From Cyathus striatus (Eukaryota > Basidiomycota > Agaricomycetes > Agaricales > Nidulariaceae), in assembly GCA_025738555.1 (NCBI GenBank), contig JAOVFP010000001.1, forward strand, positions 3,906,001 to 3,970,000: a DNA stretch of 64,000 nucleotides, read 5' to 3'. The notes beneath the pieces were generated by a model. It made no database searches. It had not been told where the DNA came from and was given only the letters and a program-made list of their open reading frames with translations. Every line of letters starts with the position of its first letter. Position 1 is the stretch's first letter. This document shows, piece by piece, positions 32,272 to 43,985 of this stretch. The position numbers and the translations under genes were made by a program.

Positions 32272-34978
32272 CTACTCACTCCTGATTTCGACGATAACGT
32301 TGACAGTCATGATAGTCACATACGACACGATCAAGAGTACTCCCCACTTTCGAGTCAAGTAGAAACCATTAAGTGGGACAATAACAAGTGTAGAAACCAA
32401 AAGGACGAGCAGTCCTATTGCACTAACAAAGAGGGTAGTAGAGAGTTCCAAGAGGTATGGGTTCGAACTCTGTTGTTGGATGATGTACATCCCCGATACT
32501 CCAACTCCGAGTAGGATATTGAGCATAGGACCACCAAAACACGCTGAAAAGCCCATGATCGGCGCAAAGACCTGCAAGTTGTCGTGAACATGTCGCTCTA
32601 ACAAATGTAAAAGATACCCACTGCTACGCTCATGTTAGCCACAAGATCTGCCAACGAATTTCCAACGGCAAATATAGTTAGACCGATGATGGCATCCGAA
32701 AGACCAAATATAAAACCAAACGTCTAGAAGCAAAACTTAGAATGAAGTAATAAAGATGAATAACAAAAAAATGCAACACATGCCTGTAGAACATTCACGA
32801 CCTCATCTGCAATTGCCATAATCCATACGATGGCGACGAAGAAACCCATCGAGCACCGAACCATCTGCGCAGTTGGGTGATCCCCCTTTTGCGCAAAGAT
32901 AGCCACCAAAGTTCCAACAGCAACACCAGAAACGAGAATAGCGAGTATGACCCAGAGTTCATATGGGCTGCCTCCTGATGAAGGAAGACATACCGGTCAA
33001 GGAACATAAGTCTATGTCAAAGCAAACACATACCAAAAAGGATCTTAGCACAGAAAAGAGGGCCCAGGACACACTGAACTGCCATGAGCCATTTGTTGAA
33101 TGTTAATTCATGCATCCCATCCTCAACCTCCTCTTCTGCTACTAAAATCCGCTCTACTCCCTCCTCTTCAAAGTCAGCTAGTCTCCCTTCTGCATGAGAA
33201 AGGTGTTTCTCGCGGGAGGAGTGATTGCAATTGTATCGCGTCACTACTACAGGTAATGTGAGAGTGAGCATTAAAACAGCGGGTGCTGCAAATACGCATG
33301 CGATTTGCCCAAGAATACTTTGCTCCTTGAATCGATGGAAGGTGGGAAATAATGTATGGTATACTTGGTATAATATGTGCAACATGCGTCGCCACCTTGT
33401 CGGAGGAGAATACCGCTGTATCTCACTAGTAGCGGATTCTGAAGCAGTGGGTGATGCAGGAGTACGAAAAATAGATGGAACTGGTGTGTGATCCCTCGAT
33501 TGACGCGGTGCTTCGCCAAAATAATCACTCATCTCATGTATATGAGACATTTCAGCTGCATCTGAAACGTCGATAGGTGAAAGTGCCGGGGTAACTATCA
33601 AACGAGGTCGTGACCGCTCGTCCAAAGGTACATCATTGAATGCGGCATCCCATTCCTCCGCATCATGGCTTGTAAGAGAGGTTCGTGGCGTGCGTGTACG
33701 CGAAGTAGGGTGAGAATGGTAGTGCCCTCCGGCATATGGTGTGACAGGGGACTCAAACATGTTCAGTGATGACCCAGCAGCAGAATTTCTAAGTCCCGCT
33801 ACAATTTCTCTGAATTCTATCGCACCAATGAGGGAGAATGATGGCATGATATGAGGAGAAGAGGAGGGACTTGGTGTTCGTGAACGAGCCCGAAGAGGTA
33901 CTTCCGTTTGAAGGCGGGGAAGATCAGGAGCTGAAATTGCTCGAGCACGGTTATGACCAGGAGGCGCGAGTGATGCTTGCCGAGATGACGTTGGGGTTGC
34001 TGGATTAAAAGTAAGTCTTGAATTCAGAATCGCATCTCTTCTGACACTCACGATCATCCCTATAAGGCTCCAAGAAAGTAGTTGGATCATCATGATATTC
34101 GGACCGCATTAGAGACTCAATCTGCTTCCTACGCTCTTGTCTACGATCCCACCATGAGCCCAATACAACTGTCAGGACATAGATAAGGTATAGACCAATC
34201 AACGATGCAGCTTCCCAATGCCGGATTTCCCCATCCCAAAGTATGACAATAATGAGAAGAACAGCACTAGTAAAAAACCCAACATCGCGAACGAAGGGCT
34301 TGGGATGAACTTTGAATGGAGATATAATACACATGGACCCCACAACGCAGGAAACGATGAACGAGGCCGCACCGAGCAGCTCGCCAATGGCCAAGCTCCC
34401 AGAGCCTGCCCGCATCGCAGAGAAAGTTGAAAACATATCAGGACTCCCGTTACCAAACGCCAAAAACGTTACACCTGCAACATTCTCGTCAAGTCCTAGT
34501 AACTGAGCAATGGTTGCTAAATTGGGGGTAAAGAAGTCTGACGCGCTAATGCCGAGAGTTGAAAATAGGAAGAAGGCCCAAAGGATGAGTGCCACGAATA
34601 TGGCTGGCCTGACAGAGGGGTCTGCACAGAAATAATGGCGTAGATAGTTGATTGAAAGGAACGTCTCTGACGATGGACACGAGTCGCGAATATGGCTGCA
34701 TTGAGATTCGATTGGAAATGCAAGCGGTTGGCACTAGTATTTCATTACTGAGGATTTGAGCATTCGTGAGGATACAAGCAACGTACCTGATCTGCGAAGT
34801 TACCCGATATTCTGACTGCGGGGGGGTTGGAAAGCTCATAGGATACGCGTTTCACTAAGCTCTGACTCGCATTATCGAGACTTGCTGAATGATATTGGCC
34901 ATAGCGCCCCCGAGACCAGAGAATAGCATTTGTGCAGAGTACCAAGACAAAAATGAGCCTAGCAGAGGAGGTCGACAT
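32272..34978 (-). CDS. Cation/calcium exchanger, CCX/NCLX (Ecm27-like) family
   Basis: Membrane antiporter of the Ca2+/cation superfamily. It starts MSTSSARLIFVLVLCTNAIL (signal or first membrane segment). After a luminal segment with several Cys (CQPLAFPIESQCSHIRDSCP) come five to six membrane helices containing the first alpha repeat, TFLAFGNGSPDMFSTFSAMR. A long cytosolic loop of roughly 300 residues follows, rich in Ser/Pro/Arg (RARSRTPSPSSSPHIMPSFS), probably regulatory and phosphorylated. The second helical half has the second alpha repeat, LTIFAVGNSLADLVANMSVA, and FSACFGGPMLNILLGVGVSG. It ends NVIVEIRSE at 32272. The GNGSPD and GNSLAD motifs are the ion-binding sites. The likely location is an intracellular membrane (Golgi, vacuole or mitochondrion); the sequence does not say which. 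Confidence 0.9.
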
Positions 34979-35503
34979 GAGAGGAGGAAGAATGTGGTCG
35001 GATACCTTCAGGCAGGCAGTGCATGTGGAGAGGCATGGAAATCCTAAAGTGTCATGCTGAGATGCTCCGCATTTGCTGTTGTTTCCTCCAAGTCCACTTT
35101 CTCACAACACTTCAAATGCGTTCGTTTCTTCTCCGGTACAACACGCATTTGACATGCTTATAATTCATATGCAAACATAATAACGTAAAAATAAATACAT
35201 AAAAGCCTGAACTCTTCCATTGCAGGCTTACAGCCTCTTACAGCTGTAGATATAATTGGCGAAGACTAAGCATGTGCAGCACCGTCGATTGACCATAGCC
35301 GGTCGCGTACACTGACAAACCGTCTAAGTAAACCCCATCATCGTGGCAGGCCACGTTGCAGGGTGACTCTGGCGGAGAGTATTCAGTTCCAACGTCATTG
35401 TTTGGTATAAAAATAGCCCTCAGAGGATATTGGAAAAGGTCGTTCTGTCTTTCGCAAAGTTAGAGGACTAGAAACAAGAAATCAGTAAAGTCATTGGATA
35501 CAG
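34979..35503. other. Intergenic, exchanger promoter and DUF6534 3' side
   Basis: Contains the promoter of the exchanger gene on the left. Low-complexity AT-rich sequence follows around 35160-35210. No gene seen. Confidence 0.55.
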
Positions 35504-37640
35504 CTAAAGAACTTTTTTACCACTGACTGAAGTGTTGCCCCTTTCCTTGGAATCTAAAACATCAAGGTCTATTGCTTCACCGTCCACTGACTCCTCTTCC
35601 CGGCGAGCACGACTTCGCACCTATGATACGAGGAAGCAATCAATATATGAAGAGAAGGCGAGAGATTTTGAATGTCCATACCCGAATATGACTAGTAGGA
35701 GCCTCACTATCTGCAACGGCGGATGCGAGCTGAAAACTAGTCGACAACTCTGTTGACCGAGGATCATTCCTTCGTTCATTTTCGTTCCCCAGTGATTTCC
35801 TGGCATTCAGCGCAGCTAGGAGAGAGTTGGCATATACTGTGACGTAGTCAGCGACTCCTTAACACAGGAAGTAAAATCTACTGACATTTTCCTATCACGA
35901 AGTCTATCGCGAAAGAATAAAAGGAATTAGGGACGACTACAAACTTGAGGAGGATAAGCGATAATCTCTTGAGCTACAAAAGCCTGCATACCACAACGAC
36001 CTCGACAATGGCCATTGCTCTGTGTTCGAATATAATTAGCATGAAATTAAATCGACGTCCCGAAGACTTACACCGTCAGCAAGCAGCGATTTATTGCGTA
36101 GACAATGAGCTTGTTTATCAGACTGTTAGTGTCCTCGAAGTCCGAACGATTACTGTGTAGTAGGATACACAGAGCAAGGGCAATAAAAACATCAGATAAA
36201 ACGACGAATACTCCGAAAGGAAGTGCCGCAACCATCTGCGGCAGATTAGAACACGAATGTGTATTAAGTCATAAATATTAAGCCACCCTAATTTCTTTTA
36301 AACGACTAAATTTTTTCTTTATAAATCTGCTTGAAGTTTAAGGTAGATCAGACTTAGAGATCATATTCATAACATAATGGCTTACATAAGAATGACGGTT
36401 TCTAATGCCACTTGTCAGACGGGTTCCAGAATACACAGGAAACCTCTTGGAAACAGCTCACCCATGCCAAACGCTAAAATCATGTTGAGAGTTAATTGAA
36501 GACTGCTTAACCATGAAAATAATTCTACCGAAATGTGCCACAACCGTAAATCCCTGTCACACCATGTGAGCTTCCACTTTAAAGGTGATACGCACGTCTT
36601 ACAATAATTCCAGATATCCACCATTTTTTGTTTGCTGGTGATACTGACGAAATTTTCAGAAAGAATGGAGACAAGCAGAGCGGCTTCTGCATACTGGTAT
36701 GAATCCTCTGCGTGAAAAAACTAGTAACAAACAGTCCACATTACTACTGACTCTCATTGGAGTGATAAGTTTATTGAACATACCTTTGTACAATGAGAGC
36801 AATAATAACCTATTAAATTGTTAAGATTGTGTGTTGCACAACTTTGAGCTGACTGATTTAACACACATTAATCCCTATGGATGCCTTGAGAACCACATTG
36901 AATTCAGTAGAGCGGAATCACTAGTAATATCAACGTACAACGAGTGACCTAAAAATCCGATGTTGATCAATAACATCGTAAATTAAGCATGTCTGACTTG
37001 TACCCACCACGTTCCTTCGGTGTGTGCTATAAGGTTTCCAAATTCTGTTATCTGCCAAGAGGCATTGGATAGGTTGTAAGGCACCGATATAATGCTTGAG
37101 GTTCAGATTGCTTACAAGGTAATAATGTAGTGAGTGACACACTATAAGGCGACATTGGTTAAGATGCAATTTATTAATAACGAAAGAAAAAACGGCTTGC
37201 TCAAAATGACGTGTAAGGTATCGAGAATCCTTGGTAGGTATTGTCAATAAATTGTACACAGGCAGAAAAAGTTAGGTCACCAGATAAATGCAACCTAAAA
37301 TTAAGTATGAAATCCCTGACAAAGGCCACAAGTGCAGTAAAACTAGTATGGCACTCACGAGACACTTCATGAGGATACCGTCCTTGGGGAAGGACATATA
37401 ATAAATATAGGTCTATATTTGGAGAGAGGGACCTTGATAGCATCACGGAAGATGACTAGCGACGATAAAAATATCGGCTCACTTGGAGGGTTGTGATGCC
37501 GTAAAGAGTCATCGTAACAAGAGCGCCGACGAACAAAGCCCCTATAAGCAAAAACAGTACATCCTTATCAATTCTGATTTAATTTACTGAACGATAAACG
37601 GTAGCAGACCCATGGTATCTTGAATGTTGACGCTCTCCAT
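35504..37640 (-). CDS. DUF6534-type multipass membrane protein
   Basis: Agaricomycete-expanded seven-helix membrane protein family of unknown role. I recognise successive exon fragments in family order: MESVNIQDTMG (start at 37640), GALFVGALVTMTLYGITTLQ, YIYYMSFPKDGILMKCL, VCHSLHYYLVSN (about 37110-37145), NVVLKASIGINV, VIIALIVQ, SPANKKWWISGIIV (about 36610-36650), GVFVVLSDVFIALALCILLH, NSLINKLIVYAIN and VTVYANSLLAALNARKSLGN. A hydrophilic, acidic tail follows (RREEESVDGEAIDLDVLDSK), and a stop at 35504-35506 after GKKVL. Exon joins between 36250 and 37200 are not resolved; several candidate exons are separated by AT-rich gaps longer than in neighbouring genes. A decayed copy cannot be excluded. 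The residues present are family-like throughout, so I favour a functional gene. Confidence 0.6.
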
Positions 37641-38498
37641 CTTGGTTCAACAAGACCACCCCTCGGTGTTCAAAACCACAGGAAAGAAAGAAATACTATG
37701 GGGTAATATGAGAACGAAGGCAATGGTGGGGATACTAAGAGGACTTCAAGGTGGCGCCAGCAGAGATAGGTTGAAGCATGTCAGACACTGACAACGATGA
37801 CAGAAGCAGTGGTGGACGTCAGATGGTGTGGGCCGTGTGGTCATGGTAGGCTACTGGTTTGGTCAGCGGCTCTATAGGCAATCATAGAATCATCCGCATT
37901 GATCATTCAGGCTGATCATCGTCCTCAACAACGATGTCAAATAACTTTCTCGGTGATCTCAAATAGTCTCAAATTCAATTCAACTCTTTCTCGTCTTGGG
38001 CCACATCCATGCGTAAGATTGCAATTCTTTAAACATGTCTGAGAGTCTTTCTTTCTTCGAATTCCTCGTAGTCTGACTCATCTTTGGTCCATGTGCTGCA
38101 TGTGTATGCGTCGGCGTGGGATCCAGTGAATCTCCTATAGGACTCCTTTCCGCATGAAGCCAAACCGACAAATACTTGGAACAGCTGCTGCATAACTCCA
38201 TACTTACTAGTACTACTTTGGATTATCCACTGTCTACCTATGTACGTCAAATGTACATGATAAGTTTGAAGCGAAATGCAGACTTACATTTGAACTCTTC
38301 GCATTGCTTGTGTCGATTCAAAGTAGTAGGGTGCTCGTTCTTTGTCCTAAAGGAGTTCCGTGAGGACTTCGATTACAAAAGGAACTTTCCGAGCTTCATT
38401 TCAACAGTTCAACAGTGCTTACTTGCGCGCGCGCGCGTCTATCCTGTATAAACTTTGAACACTTACCATTGCCGAGCACTGACAAGAATTGCGAGGAA
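37641..38498. other. Intergenic between divergent genes, with a short GC alternating tract
   Basis: Promoter space for both the DUF6534 gene (minus) and the paraoxonase-like gene (plus). A 13-bp alternating (GC) run lies at 38425-38437, and a TATA-like CTGTATAAAC at about 38444-38453 is some 50 bp upstream of the plus-strand start. Confidence 0.55.
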
Positions 38499-39849
38499 AT
38501 GGCTGCAACGCGGACGCTTACATGGCTTGCGGTGTTGTTGGTGCGTTTCTCGAACGTCATGCAAATACGGGGCACCCTTATTTATATCTACTTACTAGGG
38601 AATTCTCTTCTACCGTAGCGGACATGTCTTGAAGAACTGCATCCTAGTCAAATCTCCTCTTCCAGTTGGGTATGTTGCAGGTGGTGACTACAGCAAGGAC
38701 TGCACTACTCTCAAAGATCCAGCCGGCTCAGACGACCTGAAGTATTGCGAGGATGCTGTGTTCTGGGAAGTAAATGACGGCAATAAAGAAGCCCGCGTCT
38801 TGCTTTTCTCCTGTGACTCTGGCCGTAAATCATGGAACACTGTTATGGGGCCTCTGCTGAACCCGGTTCCTCGAGGCTCCTTATGGGCCTTGGATCCGAA
38901 GACATCCCAGCCTCAGCGTATAACACTGAAGAATTACCCAGAAGACCATGATTTCCATCCCCTTGGGTTGGAGGCCTACCCATCTCATGATGGAGCACCT
39001 TCTAATCTCTATGTCGTGAACCATGCACGAGAACGAACTACCATTGAGCAATTTATAGTATCGCCTAAAGACCTGTCTACAGCGGTATACGTCCGCACTA
39101 TTACCTCTCCATACTTCGTCTCCCCCAACGCTGTAGCACTGACAAGCCCCGATTCATTCTATGTGACTAACGACCATCTCTTCACTCGTCGCTTACCAGT
39201 ACTTGGCAAGTTTCTGCCAATTGCTGAGAGCATCCTTGCACTTCCACTGGGATTCGTACTACACGTTAACTTGGAACCGAACACTGCAGATAGCCCAGTC
39301 CAGAATATCAGCTTCGCAGCACCATTCATTCCTTTTCCTAATGGAGTGGCAATCTCCCCATCTAACACCCAGGTGGCCCTCGTTTCTACGACGCTGGGCA
39401 AGATATTCCTATACGAGCGAGATCCAATCACAAATACCCTCACAAAGAATACACATTCCATAACTGTCCCCTTCACTCCCGACAACATTCGATACGTCTC
39501 AAACGATGAGATTATTGTTGCCGGTCATCCACATTTCCCATCCCTCACCCACGTTGCCGCGAATGCGACCGGCGCACTTGCACAGAGCTGGGTTGTCCGC
39601 ATCCGCCGTGTCTCCGAAGGAGAGGATACGACGAAATTCGATATCTTCGCGCCTGTTTCAGCAAGTACAAAGGTTTCATCCGGGGATGATTGGACTGTAG
39701 AGACCCTCTTCCAGAGCGATGGATCTACTGGGGGGTTTGGTTCGTCTTCGACAGGCTTGCGTGATCCTGCGACCGGAACCGTTTACGTGTCTGGGCTGTA
39801 TGCAGATGGAGGAGTTCTGAAGTGTCAACCAGGAAAAGGGAGCCAATGA
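38499..39849 (+). CDS. Serum paraoxonase/arylesterase-family protein
   Basis: Six-bladed beta-propeller, calcium-dependent lactonase/arylesterase family (PON). The first exon MAATRTLTWLAVLL joins across an intron (38541 to about 38599) to GILFYRSGHVLKNCILV, giving an N-terminal hydrophobic segment that serves as uncleaved anchor or signal, as in PON1. The rest is one exon. PON-like landmarks: YCEDAVFWEVNDG, FHPLGLEAYPSHDG with NLYVVNHARERTTIEQF, SPNAVALTSPDSFYVTNDHL, FPNGVAISPSNTQVALVSTT, PDNIRYVSNDEIIVAGHPH and the end DPATGTVYVSGLYADGGVLK. The NDH and N/D residues in these turns correspond to PON calcium ligands. Length about 430 residues, slightly longer than human PON1. The fungal substrate is unknown; lactones are the usual physiological guess. 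Confidence 0.88.
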
Positions 39850-40429
39850 ACTCGATAGTCCAAATCATCACTTAGAGAGACTCTTTAACTAAAAACGTTC
39901 AAAAGCAAGTATTTGGTTAGGGATCTTTCAGGAATGTAAATTTTGTAAATATACCTTCTGTTTATCGTTCTTGAGTCCCATTTATATTTTCATTATCATA
40001 AAGCGAGGAGAAAGGGTACAATCAAAAATGAAATAAAATAAGAGAAATGACGGAGATCTACACGGTTGTGCTCTCTGATTCGCACGGAATAGGTGAAAGG
40101 AATGTCATAAAAAGAGCAAGTAGTACGCATAATGGCAGGATTAAGCGTAAAACATGGGTGTATCGCTGTAAAGATATGAAGATATAGGGAAGGTAGTGGT
40201 ACATCAAAAAGCCGAACAAGCACTACTAACGACACATGGACGGAAATAGATATATACGAAATAGAGTGATGAAAGAGAGCGGGGAAAATGAACTCTTGAG
40301 ACACAACGACAGCGAGGAGGAAAAGGTAAGAGGAGAGGAACAAAAGAAACATTACAGGAAATTAGGCAAGAAAGACCTAGTAACCCCAAAGAATTTGAGC
40401 ATAATTCTGCAGGCAAAAATGAAAAGTAC
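39850..40429. other. Intergenic, convergent 3' ends
   Basis: Lies between two converging genes. Purine-rich on the plus strand (around 40010-40060 and 40310-40370), with no supported gene. A further very short terminal exon of the BQT4-like gene could lie at its right end. Confidence 0.5.
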
Positions 40430-41853
40430 TCACACTGCACCCATAGCGACAGCAAAAGCAGCAACACCCCAAGCCACCGACTTCGTACGGGGTTCCATTT
40501 GAAACCTTCCGGCACGGCTATTTCTTACAATCGCGCGCTCTCCAACCTCTGGCTCCTTGAATTCAAATTGTAATGGTTTCTCTTCGTCTTCACGCGTCCT
40601 CTTCTTTCCACCATCCTCCGTCACAATGCCAGCTGTGTCGATCATACCCTGGTCTTGGATTTGCTCTTCTGCTGTCACCTTCCGCGCCGCATCTCTCTGT
40701 GCCTTCAAGTTCTCAATAAGTTGCTTCTGCTCTTCAATATCCTGCTTGTGCAACTCCTCACCCGCCACGCCATCATCAATCAACGACTCGCCCTCATCCT
40801 CAACGGCGGTTTTATCTGAGCTGGCAGGGGTTGCTGCTTCCTCCTTCTTCTTAGCCTTCTGTGGAGAAGACTTAGTTACCTTAATAGGACTTGGAGTTTT
40901 ACTCATAACAGTCGCAAGCGTGGGCATCGCGGCCGAACGAGGAACGGGCATAGGACTCTTTGTACGTGTTGACCGACGAGTGGGAAGTTTCGACGGTGAG
41001 GCAGCTCGTTTGGAGGGAGAAGCTGCACGTGCTGGTGCAGGGGTAGGAGCTGGAGAAGATTCCTTTCGGCGTTTGGCCGGACCGGGACCAGCATGAGTAG
41101 GTGAGGGGGTCGGTAGCGTTCTTGAGGCAGGTTGAGGGGCGTTGCTTGTGGCTGTAGACGATGTCGATGAGGCAGCGGTGACGGTGCTTTGGTTGGCGGC
41201 TGCTGCAGCAGCATTTTTGCCTGAGCGACGATAGTTGCCGTTCGGGTCGGGTTTGGCGCTGACGACAGCATTAATAAGAGCTCCTAGAGCATAGTAGTTG
41301 CCGATCTCGAGAGCTACTGTAGGGCTAACCCATGTACCGGCCAAGCGAGTAATATGAGGCTCCTTGGAAGAGCCATTGTTCCCAGTGAGATCGTAGTTCT
41401 CCTTCACCCACTGAACTTCCTTTTTCTCGTCGTCGTCTGCAGCATTGGGGAAAGCGGCGCGGAACATAGTGGTAAGACTGACTGCTCCGGTATCAAATCG
41501 TCGAAGTATGAATGCATGTCCTGAAGGCTGTTAAGCGGGGCAAAATGAGTTGCGGGCCGAGGTGGGGATGTTATATAGATTGTGGCATACCGTAGGCGTC
41601 TCGATCTTTAATCGCCCGACCTAAGGCATACAAATAAGTATATGAATCGGTGGCATAAGAGGTGATTCGACGTACAAGAATATCTGTTCCCTGGCAGTTG
41701 AGGATCTGGTACTTGACTGGTGGGATGCTTCCAGAGTTGACTGAGGAATAGGTTGGTAAAGGAAGAGATAAATCAAGGAGAAAAGATAAACATACGTGTA
41801 GATTGTATGTGTGGGTTGGCGTGACGAACAGGAAGAGGGGGCCTAACAGACAT
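40430..41853 (-). CDS. BQT4: Bqt4-like inner nuclear membrane protein with APSES/KilA-N domain
   Basis: In fission yeast Bqt4 anchors telomeres to the inner nuclear membrane. The gene starts MSVRPPLPVRHANPHIQST (41853). Short exons give VKYQILNCQGTDIL, VGRLKIETPT and PSGHAFILRRFDTGAVSLTT, followed by the long exon MFRAAFPNAADDDEKKEVQW... with HITRLAGTWVSPTVALEIGN, the APSES-like fold. A long disordered middle is rich in Pro, Ala, Ser and Lys (PSKRAASPSKLPTRRSTRTK), then a coiled coil (HKQDIEEQKQLIENLKAQRD). The tail ends with a short hydrophobic segment, SVAWGVAAFAVAMGAV, consistent with a C-terminal membrane anchor. The APSES domain plus tail anchor is what separates Bqt4 from DNA-binding APSES regulators such as Swi4 or Mbp1. 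Confidence 0.82.
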
Positions 41854-42362
41854 GGCGAAGTGAGATGGGCGGATATTAGGCTGCTCTAACAACAACGCGT
41901 GGTAGTGCGCGGAGAGTTTTGCACCCTGTCTCTTGACACCGCTCTGTTGTTGTCCGTCACCCTGACCCTTGCATTCATAACACTAATAAATACACTATTC
42001 CCACGCTTGCCCATTAAACAAACTCAACGCGTAAATAAGTTAAATGCCTCTATATTTACAAGAAGATGCAACACGATAAAACAAAGCAATATGTACTAGC
42101 AATATTAACGGTTGGTATGCACTATACACCGATGCCATAATATATAAATAGCTACATGATCCCCAACGAGGTCCACATCGTGTAGCAGAACTAAAACTTG
42201 CAAGAATGAATATTTCCACTTGCTCAATGCATATCTCAATGCATGATGAGATGCACTGAGCGGTATCGTAGGTATCGATATCCGGGATGTGTGGTGGCCT
42301 ATAAACGCAAAGGGAGAAGAATCCCTAATCTAACGCGCTTATCCTCTATAGTCCACCCTTCC
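41854..42362. other. Intergenic, BQT4-like promoter
   Basis: Promoter of the BQT4-like gene and 3' region of the F-box gene. It contains two nearby copies of an ATGCAT-type palindrome around 42228-42244 and otherwise nothing identifiable. Confidence 0.55.
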
Positions 42363-43985
42363 TCAACGACTCACACATACCTTCCTTCTATAAAGAAAAT
42401 TTCTTCTGCGAGGTTTACTCTCTTTCCTAGGGATGACCTCCAGCGCAGCTAGCTTCTGTTGATCTTTAAGCTCTTGCAGCCGGCGTAAATCCTGCGGGCC
42501 ATCCAAGATCCGGAGAGTCCTTATCTTTCGCGCTTGGACTGCGGTGACGCCGCCCGGGTCAGGAGGTGCATCCCCAAACCGGAGAGCCAGCCTCGTTTCA
42601 ACCATGCGTGCCAACTGCCCTGCCGTAGAGGTCACCTTGGTATCGAGTACGAGTTCCTCCAGTCCTGGACAAAGATAACCGTGGGTGCATTCCTCATCGG
42701 CCGACGGAATCGGAGGAGTAAGTACACCCAGCATTTTATCTGTCACTGGTATTCCAACAACACTCAGCTCCGTAAGCGACCCGCTAGTGCGTTGCAGAAC
42801 CTGAACGAGCGCATCTTCCGTCATCGGGGCATTTATCGATAATGACAAAATCGAGCACTCCGAACGGTCGATCAGGGACAGAAATGTTTCAGGAGACCAG
42901 CTAGATCTAGAACTGGTTCCAATGCCACTGTTACTCACGCCATACCGTCTATCGTTCTCCGCATGGATACGAACGTGCTTGAGCGCAGGAAGGATGAGAT
43001 GGTCCAGAATACTCGTGAGATCATACGAGATATTCAGCGATGCCAGTTTGGCCAGCAACAAAGGCGGTCGGGGAGGGGGAGCGTTAGCACATGGACGTGT
43101 GATGCGAATGTGCTCGAGATTGGGACATTGGTCAAGGACCTCGAGATAGTCGAGGGTTCCGCGAGCCATGGCCAGTGACAGCCTTGTCAGCCTCGACAAA
43201 GGCAACTCTAGCATTGTGTCAGTGTTTGCCAGGTCGTCGATCCATGCGACTTCACGTAAAGCGGGCGAGGCGGACAGAAGCTTTGTGATTGGCGACAGGT
43301 TGTCATTGCTAATGTCAGATGCATGGAACTGGAAAGTCTGTAAGATTGGGGTTTCGCCTGTTGCCCGGCCGAGAGAGTACTTTGGGGGACAAAGAAGGTG
43401 TCGGAAATCAAAGCGGATGTGACGCCAACGGGACGAGTGCACTTGGAGTGCATTGATAATAGCTTGGTGTCGGCGCTCGTTAAAGTCGATGCTAAGGGAG
43501 AGGGACAGAGGGAGGTTGGCTGAGCGAGAAAGCCAGAGATTGGTGGAAGCAGTGTCTCTAGCAGGGTCGTGGTAGTTGATGTGAAGAGAGGTCCAAAGGG
43601 CAGGGGTGGAGAGTGCTATTGAACGCCAAAAGGCACATATTTGTGTCAAGAGAAGAGGGGCCTGGACACGACTTGGAATGAGGAACTGATAGCTGGGTAA
43701 GCAATAGAGAAATATTTGGGTGATGAGTTCGTAGGGCAGTCGAGATATGAAAGGAGAAGAGTCGGTGTCAAAGAGTTGAGACAAATGGGTCTCCTCTTGC
43801 ACTCGTTGGGACTGCTGCACGTCATTAGCGAGAAGAGAAAGCTCACTGATATCGACTCTGGACGACGACGGTGACAGTGGCTTTTCTTCCTGGTTGAGGA
43901 GGCGATAAGGGTGGCAGTACGATGCGGGTGTGCTCTTGGGATGAATGGGCCTGTGCATTCGTGAAGGGGAATGTGCGCTGTGCAT
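42363..43985 (-). CDS. F-box protein with leucine-rich C-terminal region
   Basis: Substrate receptor of SCF-type ubiquitin ligases. I start it at the first ATG, 43985 (MHSAHSPSRMHRPIHPKS); the frame is open upstream but has no ATG. A disordered Ser/Pro/His N-terminus leads to the F-box, ISRLPYELITQIFLYCLPS, with LTQICAFWRSIALSTPALW, the typical F-box plus WxS/LW pattern of Agaricomycete F-box families. Degenerate leucine-rich repeats follow (LRELxWxx / LTRLSLAMARG, CPNLEHIRITRP, ALKHVRIHAEN, LTELSVVGIPV, CPGLEELVLDTK). It ends in a basic tail (KPRRRNFLYRRKVCVSR). Single exon, about 540 residues. Such families are large and fast-evolving in mushrooms, so the target cannot be named. Confidence 0.85.
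   Translation of the reverse strand: MHSAHSPSRMHRPIHPKSTPASYCHPYRLLNQEEKPLSPSSSRVDISELSLLANDVQQSQRVQEETHLSQLFDTDSSPFISRLPYELITQIFLYCLPSYQFLIPSRVQAPLLLTQICAFWRSIALSTPALWTSLHINYHDPARDTASTNLWLSRSANLPLSLSLSIDFNERRHQAIINALQVHSSRWRHIRFDFRHLLCPPKYSLGRATGETPILQTFQFHASDISNDNLSPITKLLSASPALREVAWIDDLANTDTMLELPLSRLTRLSLAMARGTLDYLEVLDQCPNLEHIRITRPCANAPPPRPPLLLAKLASLNISYDLTSILDHLILPALKHVRIHAENDRRYGVSNSGIGTSSRSSWSPETFLSLIDRSECSILSLSINAPMTEDALVQVLQRTSGSLTELSVVGIPVTDKMLGVLTPPIPSADEECTHGYLCPGLEELVLDTKVTSTAGQLARMVETRLALRFGDAPPDPGGVTAVQARKIRTLRILDGPQDLRRLQELKDQQKLAALEVIPRKESKPRRRNFLYRRKVCVSR

Noticed and set aside
38425..38437. Alternating GC run as a possible Z-DNA element
   Set aside because: At 13 bp it is short, and chance occurrence in a promoter is likely; noted but not claimed.
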